From JBLHKW01 sp047618565 (GTDB taxonomy: Bacteria > Planctomycetota > UBA1135 > GCA-002686595): a stretch of 38,600 nucleotides of DNA. Every line of letters begins with the position of its first letter. The first letter of the stretch is position 1. The stretch covers positions 1 to 38,600 of the forward strand of contig JBLHKW010000030.1 of assembly GCA_047618565.1 (NCBI GenBank), given 5' to 3'. The translations under genes were made by a program, and so were the position numbers. The notes under the pieces were generated by a model that worked only from the letters and a program-made list of their open reading frames with translations, was not told where the DNA came from and searched no databases. Positions 27,201 through 32,138 of the stretch are shown piece by piece.

Positions 27201-27497
27201 GATTCCTGGACCCTGCCCTACCAGCCGCACGTCCTGTTCGGTCGCTTCTTCGAGGACGCGTACCCGGGCAAGACCATGCTGGAGGTCACGAGCCAGGGCG
27301 GCGGCGGCCTGTCCGCCCTCGGACGCCACACGATGGCCTCACTGCTCAACGCAGCGAGCCCGTCGGTTGCCTCCGGCCTGACACCGGCCGAGGTCATCGG
27401 CATGTTCAACGCGGTCTACCCGGGCACCGATTCCGAGTACGAGACGCTGAAGGACTTCTTCGCTGACCTGAACGAGCAGGGTTGCCCCATTAACTAA
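24300..27497 (+). CDS. secreted surface protein with six SdrD B-like repeats and CTPGYWK C-terminal domain
   Basis: This 1065-residue protein has a signal peptide (LASLAIVSLAMAGSSYA). An N-terminal beta domain (~35-245) has acidic dockerin-like segments, with DGNGDGRVDQPDDADVDG and later DCNENGVPDIRD / DINRNGIPDEC, the type that binds calcium. Six SdrD B-like repeats of about 110 residues follow at ~286-950. Each runs from GEIGDFVWCD.D.DGVQDPGEPGI through GTADD.TDSQ.TDA.G.YLFT to SYLDADFCF and has three or four conserved cysteines. The C-terminus has CTPGYWKQSQHFDSW, a module seen at the end of many secreted proteins. The likely role is an extended adhesin or surface-layer component. The repeats are very alike in amino acids but differ at the nucleotide level, so duplication is not recent. 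Confidence 0.88.
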   Translation: MTRKNNSPRLASLAIVSLAMAGSSYALQHHQGRSQQQGLGGMSTAIDRKVDCIDFDSVLTGTILDEVFSNKGAGPILVNGFNPLLGSVNAAVIFNSANPSGGDFDLGTPNQDFGGPGIGAGGEAGSPFENMNALSKLIIVGENLSDGNGDGRVDQPDDADVDGAALEFDFSAIGPVVITQVTQIDTETDRLPPEAEFYDASNTLIASTLLQQPGNNGVAINSIMGAVDVTRMVIRLHGSGALDEICFFPFIDCNENGVPDIRDIKKGNSSDINRNGIPDECEIFPGEIGDFVWCDIDNDGVQDPGEPGIGGVTVYLVCAGPDGMIGTADDYTDFQITDANGFYLFTDVNPDICSITVDILTAPVGKEPGVCPTTVTVDLPSMGSFLDADFCFITPGEIGDFVWCDIDLDGVQDPGEPGIANVVVNLVCAGPDGMLGTADDYTDSQLTDASGHYLFTGIPPSDCEVSVDLSSAPADKVPGANCPTTFAIAVASGQSYLDADFCFNLPPGEIGDTVFCDLNRDGVQDPGEPGIANVIVNLTCAGIDGMLGTADDITDSQMTDANGNYLFTGVPAGMCVVEVDLNSGPDDKVPGQCPASVQIDLEPLEIFLDADFCFQFPEPGEIGDFVWCDTDNDGIQDPREPGIAGVIVNLTCAGPDGMLGTADDYVDTQMTDAMGNYLFTDIPPGMCQVDVDVNSAGIKIPGDNCPTTDGVDLQAGQAYLDADFCFIYPPGEIGDYVWCDEDDDGLQDVGEPGIGGVVVNLVCAGADGMFGTADDITDSVMTDANGGYLFTGVPAGECQVSVDITTAGLKLPGDCPTTDSVDLQPAQSYLDADFCFVNPAAIGDFVWCDLNNDGLQDAGEPGIPGVIVNLTCEGPDDVLGTADDYTATTMTDIDGLYYFANISPGVCMVSVDLGSVPGDKLLGQCPPELIVGLLPNEIFLDADFCFVDEPGGGEGCTPGYWKQSQHFDSWTLPYQPHVLFGRFFEDAYPGKTMLEVTSQGGGGLSALGRHTMASLLNAASPSVASGLTPAEVIGMFNAVYPGTDSEYETLKDFFADLNEQGCPIN
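25155..27150 (+). repeat. six in-frame repeats of about 330 bp encoding SdrD B-like domains
   Basis: Units begin at about 25155, 25485, 25821, 26157, 26490 and 26817, so spacings are 330, 336, 336, 333 and 327 bp, all multiples of three. Each starts with GGCGAGATCGG-like sequence and ends with codons for LDADFCF. The sixth unit has Ala-Ala in place of Gly-Glu at its start. A single copy of the same unit occurs in the divergent gene at 21795-23717. Confidence 0.9.
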
Positions 27498-27520
27498 TAA
27501 CCAGGGCAATAGTTACCAGG

Positions 27521-27552
27521 CCGCCGGTCGCCGCTCTTGCGGTGGCCGGCGG
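27521..27552 (+). terminator. hairpin terminator after the SdrD-repeat gene
   Basis: CCGCCGG and CCGGCGG arms plus an inner CCGC-TCTT-GCGG stem form a strong hairpin 24 bp after the stop of the surface-protein gene, followed by GTCATTTGGGG. The T-run is short. The rest of the 263-bp gap to the next gene shows nothing clear. A reading frame from 27542 continues into that gene, but its extra 73 residues look like non-coding sequence. Confidence 0.6.
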
Positions 27553-27760
27553 TCTGTCATTTGGGGTCATCGCGGCACCTGTCCCGGCAATGGGAACGGG
27601 AGTCTGGGGCGAGACGCGGCCTTCCTGGCTGGTTACCGAGGGAAGTCTCAAGCTCGACAGCCCGTATCGACGAATCTTGGGCAGTGGCTTGCGTGCGCTC
27701 GCACGATCACATCCACCTCGTTATGCCCCGGCGCCCCGCCCGGATACCGAACTCGACTCT

Positions 27761-28297
27761 ATGACTGAAGCATCGACACTCGAAGAGACCCTCTCGAAGC
27801 TAGCCATCGACTCCTCGTTGCTCAACGCGACAATTGCCTCGACCCAGGAGGGTCTTGAGATGGCTGGCGTGTGCCCCGAGGCGGTGGGGGCGACCTGCTT
27901 CTTCAACGCTCGCAACCCGATGTCGGTCATCGTCGGTCTGGTTGGCAAGTGCAGCGGTACGGTCACCTTGAACCTGACCGAGGCCGGGATGCTGTTCCTG
28001 GTCGGTGAGCTGATGTGCGAGAAGTACGAGTCCGTCGACGAAGCCACGATCGATGGGATCATGGAGCTCGGCAACATCGTCGCGGGTCGGGTGAAGACCA
28101 ACCTGGAAGGTAGCGAGTACGACATCAAGCACATCTCACTGCCATCGGTCATCTTCGGGCAGGGCTATCAGATGCTCTACTCGCGTGGATTGATCACGTG
28201 TGGTGTCGAGTTTGAGCTGAGCGGCCTGCCGTTCTCGCTCATGAACGACCGCTTCTTCTCGACGACCGTTTCGCTGATGCCCGCCAGTGGCGTCTGA
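27761..28297 (+). CDS. CheX/CheC-type phosphatase domain protein
   Basis: This protein has 178 residues from the ATG at 27761; an in-frame start at 27542 would add a leader of unlikely composition across the terminator. The CheC/CheX/FliY active-site pattern D-x3-E-x2-N-x22-P is met exactly: Asp98, Glu102 and Asn105 in DGIMELGNIVAG and Pro128. These proteins remove phosphate from response-regulator receivers such as CheY, with Glu and Asn positioning the attacking water. The N-terminal ~45 residues are a helix of unknown role. No chemotaxis genes are next to it, so its partner is encoded elsewhere. It converges with a truncated histidine kinase relic 14 bp away. Confidence 0.85.
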   Translation: MTEASTLEETLSKLAIDSSLLNATIASTQEGLEMAGVCPEAVGATCFFNARNPMSVIVGLVGKCSGTVTLNLTEAGMLFLVGELMCEKYESVDEATIDGIMELGNIVAGRVKTNLEGSEYDIKHISLPSVIFGQGYQMLYSRGLITCGVEFELSGLPFSLMNDRFFSTTVSLMPASGV

Positions 28298-28311
28298 GGA
28301 ACTCGCGACGC

Positions 28312-28553
28312 TCAGTGGTCTGCGCGCGGTAGCGTGAACCAGACACGCGTTCCCACTTCGGGCTCGCTCTCGAGGCCCAGCATGCCGTGCTGGGCCTCGA
28401 CCAGGTGCTTCACGATGGCCAGTCCAAGGCCCGCGCCGCCCGTGGAGCGGCTGCGTGATGTGTCGGCACGATAAAAGCGATCGAAGACCCGCGCCAGGTC
28501 TTCGGCGGCGATTCCGCGGCCAGTGTCGCGCACGCTGATCTCGACCTGATCGG
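28312..28553 (-). pseudogene. C-terminal fragment of a sensor histidine kinase
   Basis: On the minus strand about 80 codons encode the end of a HATPase domain: VEISVRDTGRGIAAEDL (G1 box), VFDRFYRADTSRS (F box) and GGAGLGLAIVKHLVEAQHG (G2 box), finishing at a normal stop. The pattern is that of PhoR/EnvZ-like kinases. Upstream of about 28553 the frame no longer resembles a kinase. The N box, H box and sensor are missing, and the opposite strand encodes another protein fragment. It is a relic, or one side of a rearrangement or assembly join. Confidence 0.8.
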
Positions 28554-28773
28554 TGTCGGAGGCGCGGCGGTTTCGATCCTGCCGCCGGGCGGGCTTCCCG
28601 AGGATGCCATCGCCACGACGGCCACGGAGGAGAACGGCAGCTTTGCGGTGATTGGCCTCGAGGCTGGCACGTACGTCGTATTCGCCAGACGATCTAGATT
28701 CAGCGGACGCGTCGACGGCCAGGCGATCTCTGTCGGTAGCGCGACGCTGGTCGACATTCTCGTCAGCGAGTAG
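28550..28773 (+). pseudogene. C-terminal fragment of a carboxypeptidase-regulatory-like (beta-sandwich) protein
   Basis: On the plus strand the frame ending at the TAG of 28771-28773 reads GVGGAAVSILPPGGLP, then NGSFAVIGLEAGTYVVFARR and a final LVDILVSE. This is the end of a carboxypeptidase-regulatory-like or CNA-B-type domain. No start codon exists in frame after the upstream stop at 28456-28458, and upstream of about 28550 the sequence is the complement of the kinase relic. Its 5' part is therefore lost. It converges on the selenoprotein gene, whose stop is 3 bp away. Confidence 0.65.
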
Positions 28774-28775
28774 GC

Positions 28776-29465
28776 CTACCGGTCGGCGTCCCTCAACCCG
28801 CGCAGCGTTCTCTCGAACGCACCGGGCTCGATGAAGTTGGGCAGTCGCTCCAGCGTTCGGCCGTCTCCGGTCAGGGCGACTGCGATCGGCACCGCAGTGA
28901 TGCTGAAGAGCCCGGCGAGCTCTCGATGCTGGCTCACGTCGACCCTGCGGAAGACCCAGTGCTCGAGCTCACTTCTCACGTCGGTGTCAGGATACGTCAC
29001 GGTATCCATCTGCTCGCAGGCGATTCACCCGGGCGCGATGAAGTCGAGCAGTACGGGTTGCTCGAGGCGCCGGGCTTCGGCGAACAGCTCCTGGAACTCG
29101 GCCGGCAGCTCGCTCACCTCGATCGTGGTCGCGAGCGCCGGGGCGGGCTCGCCTCGGTCCACGAGTTCAGGCTGGTACCCGAGATCCTCGATGACGCCGA
29201 GGATCGCACGTTGCGTGATCTGCGCGGAGTCGAAGTCCACCTCGAAGAGTTCCGAGTCGATGTTGAACTCGACCGTGTGAATGCCTGGGCACCCATCCAG
29301 GGCGCCGGTAACCCGGTTGGGTCATCCCAGTCAGGTCATGCCCTCGGCTTTCACGAAGCCCGCGACATGGATCGTGAGCGTATCGCGCGCATCCGCGTCG
29401 ACGCCCCGTGAACTGCATGCGGCGATCAGAATGAGACCGAGGATCGGGACCAGGAACTGGAACAT
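28776..29465 (-). CDS. selenoprotein lipoprotein: UxxU heavy-metal-associated domain plus UxxC thioredoxin domain
   Basis: This is one continuous 229-residue frame if three UGA codons (29331-29333, 29322-29324, 29025-29027) are read as selenocysteine. The ATG gives a lipoprotein signal ending LILIAAC, with Cys17 lipidated. Residues ~36-105 are an HMA fold: VKAEGMT-U45-LG-U48-PNRV occupies the GMTCxxC metal site, followed by CPGIHTVEFNIDSE and a RAILGVIEDLGYQPELV helix-strand end. Residues ~125-229 are a thioredoxin fold: VLLDFIAPG-U147-IA-C150-EQMDT, then FSITAVPIAVALTGDG with the cis-proline. Each UGA falls exactly on a conserved Cys position and homology continues on both sides, which rules out ordinary stops. 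The start overlaps the preceding selenoprotein stop by one base (TGATG). The protein is likely a metal or mercuric/cuprous ion-binding, thiol-exchanging envelope protein. Confidence 0.88.
28990..29007 (-). promoter_or_regulatory. SECIS-like hairpin after the UGA at codon 147
   Basis: A perfect 6-bp stem GGAUAC / GUAUCC with loop CGUGAC begins 17 nt after the thioredoxin-motif UGA. Bacterial SECIS elements lie inside the coding region at this sort of distance, and the loop contains GU, as SelB-bound loops do. It is predicted by eye only. Confidence 0.6.
29288..29306 (-). promoter_or_regulatory. SECIS-like hairpin after the UGA pair at codons 45 and 48
   Basis: A 7-bp stem GGCGCCC / GGGUGCC (one G-U pair) with loop UGGAU starts 15 nt after the second UGA and 24 nt after the first. 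One element may serve both UGAs. A smaller CCGG-GUUA-CCGG hairpin lies nearer the first UGA. Confidence 0.45.
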
Positions 29466-30076
29466 CACTCTGCGTCCTTCCTTGCCAGCTCGAGAAGCCC
29501 CTTGCCCAGGGCCTTCCCGTCGGCCAGGAAGCGCTGGTCGTCAGCGAGTTGATGCCACCAGTCCGCGGGCACCGGCGGGCTACCTCTCCAGCGCGTGCCC
29601 TGCTCGTAGATGAAGTAGACGTCCCAGGCCAGCTCGTTGTTGTCCTCCGGGAGCATGACAGACTTCGTGTAACTCAGGCCCAGGCTGCGGTCCGCATCCC
29701 AGTAGTGGGTGGCACGCGGATCGGGGATCAGGTCCCGCACGGCGACGGCTGCCGCATAGCTGTCCTTGGCGAGTACCGGCGTCCAGATGATGTGTACCTT
29801 CACATCGTCAAAGGCCTCCAGCGGCTCGAGCACGCTCTGCTGGACCACACGGGCCCCCTGCACGCAGCCGCCTCAGGTTGGTGAGAGGACGACGACCAGC
29901 TGCGCCTTCGCGGAGTTGCGGTTGAACTCCGCTTCGAGCTGGGACTCCGCTTCGTCAAGGACGATCAGTCCCGTAGGTGGGCTACTACGTTCTGGAGCTG
30001 TCGGGCGGCCATCGTCGGTGGCGCTGCACGCGGCGATGACGGTCAGGCCCATGAGCGTAAGAGTGGAGGTGTTCAT
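29465..30076 (-). CDS. selenoprotein lipoprotein with UxxC thioredoxin-like domain
   Basis: This is a 203-residue frame when the UGA at 29873-29875 is read as selenocysteine (residue 68). The N-terminus is a lipoprotein signal ending TVIAAC (Cys17), with AGGA before the ATG as ribosome binding site. The thioredoxin-like fold starts at about residue 45. Strand LVVVLSPT leads directly into U68-GG-C71, then the helix VQGARVVQQSVLEPLEAF and the strand VKVHIIWTPVL. Homology on both sides of the UGA, and its place at the first Cys of a CxxC motif after the classic hydrophobic strand, make Sec the best reading. It is the second gene of a minus-strand operon. The TPR regulator ends 20 bp upstream, and the two-domain selenoprotein begins at its stop. 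Likely a periplasmic or outer-membrane redox enzyme. Confidence 0.9.
29842..29856 (-). promoter_or_regulatory. SECIS-like hairpin after the UGA at codon 68
   Basis: GGGCC-CGUGU-GGUCC forms a 5-bp stem (one G-U pair) starting 16 nt after the UGA. The loop begins CGUG, as does the loop of the hairpin at 28990-29007. GC-rich DNA forms many such hairpins, so the evidence is the position and shared loop rather than the stem itself. Confidence 0.5.
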
Positions 30077-30096
30077 GTTTCCTGTGTCCCTGGCTT

Positions 30097-31887
30097 TCAG
30101 CGGGAGGGCAGTAGCACGGCAGGATCCGCGGGGAACCCGACCGCCTCGATTATACGCTGGAAGCGCCCGTCATCACGGAGCGGGTCGAAGTGCGGGTGGA
30201 TCAGAGTCAGCAGTGGCCCGCGGTCCCGGGACTCCAGCCCGACCTCGAGCCAGTGCAGCGCCTGCTCGATGTTCCCGGCCGCGCTGGCGTTGAAGGCGTG
30301 GATCACGGGCGCGATGTAACGCTGTTTGGCCGCAGCGACGGAGCCGGCTCGCGCCCATTCCCAGTAGGTCTCGAGGGATCGATCCGGACCGCCCTCATCG
30401 ATATTGGGGATGTGCGGGAGCGTCCCGCTGCTCTCGAGGAAGGCGCGCAGCTCGGACCAGGCGAGCGTTTCCTCGCCCGTCCTCACCAGCGATGCGGCCA
30501 GGCAGGTGGCCGCGCTGCCGTGGGTAGGCTCGATGTCGAGCGCGCGCCGGCTCGCGGCGATGGCCTCGTCGAATCGGCGCGCCCGGTAGTAGAACCACGC
30601 GGCGTCGGATGTGATCAGTGCCCAGAGTGGCTCGAGCTCCTGTGCGATGCGCACCTCGCAGATCGCTTCATCGGGCAGACCCATCGCGGACAGGAAATGG
30701 GCGTACCAGTGGTGGGCCAGGGCCAGACCCGGGGCCAGCTCGATTGCGCGCTGAAACTCGCGTGCCGCCGCGGGAAAATCCCAATCGAAGTAGAAGAGAG
30801 CCAGAGCGAGCGAGGCGTGTGCTTCGGCGCAGTGCGGATCGATCTCGAGGGCTCGCAGGGCCGCCGCCTTGCCGGCCGGGAACGTGTCGGCTGGCGCAAG
30901 GTGACCGAAGCGGCCCAGCAAGTTGTGAGCATGGGCCAGGCCGACGTGGGCCTCGACCATGTTCGGTGACCGTTCCAGCGCTGCCTCGAAGTGCTCGCGC
31001 GAGTCCAGGAACCCGGCGCGCGTCCCCTTATGAAAGAGGTAGCGGCCGCGCAGCCAGGCATCGTGGGCCTCGGGGTCGGCCGGGCTGGTGACGGTCAGGG
31101 GCGCGGCGACACCCAGCAACTCTCGCCCGACACTCCGGGCGACCGTCTGAGATACGCGCTGCTCGGCCAGGAACAGGTCCGTGACTTCGAGGTCGAAGGT
31201 CTCGCTCCAGATGAGCTCCTCACCGCCTGCACTCACCAGGCGGGTGGTTACGCGCAGCCGGTCGGCCTGACGCTTCAGGGACCCCTCGAGTACGTAGCTG
31301 ACGCCGAGTTCGTGTCCGATCTCGGCCGGACTGCGCCGCGTGTCGGCGAAACGCATGGCAGACGTGCGCCCGATCACTGCCAGCCGCTCGGGTTCGATCC
31401 GAGCGAGATGGGTGATGACTTCCTCGAGGAAACCCGTGCTCACTGCCGCGTCGATGGGCTCCGTGCCCAGGGTGCGGAATGGCAGGACGACGACGCGTAC
31501 CTTTTCGGGCGGCTGGCTGGACCTGAAGATCCCGGAGCTTGCCAACCCGAGGCCGATCAGAGCCAGGGCCAGCCCGATCAGGAGCATCCGACCGGGTGTG
31601 CGCCAGCTGCGGAGGGGCTCGTTCGCCTGATCTACGGGTCCGCTCCCCGGGACGGCGGCGGGGACGGCGGCCGGGGCGGTGCGCGCTCGAAGCCAGTCGT
31701 CGAGCTCGTTGCGCAAGGCGAAGACCGTGCCCCGACTGGCGTGGACGTGCCGATGGACCGGCAGGCCCTCGGTCTTCTCCCAGCGCTGCACCGTCCGCAC
31801 CTGGCGGTTCAGGTGTGCGGCGATCTCCTTCCAGGAATCGAGGCGGTCGGTCAAGGCGGAACGTCGTTGGCTGTGAAAGGACGACAC
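30097..31887 (-). CDS. transmembrane transcription regulator with N-terminal HTH, TolB-like domain and TPRs
   Basis: This is a 596-residue protein starting at GTG. Residues ~15-66 form a DNA-binding domain: LDSWKEIAAHLNRQVRTVQRWEKTEGLPVHR, then a FALRNELDDWL end. One transmembrane helix follows at about 105-125 (MLLIGLALALIGLGLASSG). Residues ~133-260 resemble the TolB/FlgO-like domain of CadC-type and adenylate-cyclase-type regulators (VRVVVLPFRTLG, IGHELGVSYVLEGSL). At least six tetratricopeptide-type repeats follow to about 560. The arrangement suggests a membrane-bound regulator that senses an envelope state through its C-terminal repeats and binds DNA in the cytoplasm. It is the first gene of the operon with the two selenoproteins, so it probably controls them or their divergent neighbour at 32139. 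Confidence 0.87.
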   Translation of the reverse strand: MSSFHSQRRSALTDRLDSWKEIAAHLNRQVRTVQRWEKTEGLPVHRHVHASRGTVFALRNELDDWLRARTAPAAVPAAVPGSGPVDQANEPLRSWRTPGRMLLIGLALALIGLGLASSGIFRSSQPPEKVRVVVLPFRTLGTEPIDAAVSTGFLEEVITHLARIEPERLAVIGRTSAMRFADTRRSPAEIGHELGVSYVLEGSLKRQADRLRVTTRLVSAGGEELIWSETFDLEVTDLFLAEQRVSQTVARSVGRELLGVAAPLTVTSPADPEAHDAWLRGRYLFHKGTRAGFLDSREHFEAALERSPNMVEAHVGLAHAHNLLGRFGHLAPADTFPAGKAAALRALEIDPHCAEAHASLALALFYFDWDFPAAAREFQRAIELAPGLALAHHWYAHFLSAMGLPDEAICEVRIAQELEPLWALITSDAAWFYYRARRFDEAIAASRRALDIEPTHGSAATCLAASLVRTGEETLAWSELRAFLESSGTLPHIPNIDEGGPDRSLETYWEWARAGSVAAAKQRYIAPVIHAFNASAAGNIEQALHWLEVGLESRDRGPLLTLIHPHFDPLRDDGRFQRIIEAVGFPADPAVLLPSR

Positions 31888-31955
31888 TAGACGACATCGG
31901 TCCGTATCGGCCCAGGATCAGGGAAATGGCCGGTTATACATCGCCGAAAGCGAGT

Positions 31956-32083
31956 CTAGCATCCCGTTGAAAAACTCCCTACTCGACTTCGCCCTCTCCG
32001 CCGCCGCTGCGTCGTGCTCGTCGAGCCGTGCTGCGACGAAGATGGCTTCGTCTCGCTACGGGACTTTTTCAACGGGCTGCTAG
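31956..32083. mobile_element. MITE-like element with 24-bp terminal inverted repeats
   Basis: The ends at 31956-31979 and 32060-32083 are inverted repeats with two mismatches, sharing CTAGCA, CCCGTTGAAAAA and TCCC. The TTGAAAAA core resembles the ends of several transposon families. The outermost CTAG is palindromic and may be a target duplication; CTAGCAT occurs in direct orientation at 31956-31962 and 32080-32086. The 80-bp interior holds more palindromes (GACGAAG-ATGG-CTTCGTC, GCTCG-T-CGAGC) and no gene. It lies between the divergent regulator and selenoprotein genes, 55 bp from the latter's start, so it could supply promoter or terminator activity. Confidence 0.75.
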
Positions 32084-32138
32084 CATCGCAAGTCTCCCGC
32101 CCACTCGAGGGCGGTCCCATTTACGAGTACAGAACACG

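Noticed and set aside
24399..27329. 976-residue open frame antisense to the SdrD-repeat gene
   Set aside because: It is open only because of the high GC content and repeats of the real gene, shows no domain, and lacks a credible start.
27542..27760. N-terminal extension of the CheX-type gene
   Set aside because: It crosses the terminator hairpin and has no resemblance to the family; the ATG at 27761 gives the family's normal length.
28312..28533. Functional short ATPase protein starting at the internal ATG of the kinase relic
   Set aside because: It lacks the N box and half the ATP-binding fold, so a relic is more likely.
28990..29007. Hairpin as an intrinsic terminator
   Set aside because: It lies within the thioredoxin-domain coding sequence and no T-tract follows, so a SECIS-like role fits better.
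32028..32138. Longer N-terminal extension of the 32139 gene into the MITE-like element
   Set aside because: The extra residues overlap the inverted repeat, are Arg-rich and would bury a clean signal peptide starting at 32139.
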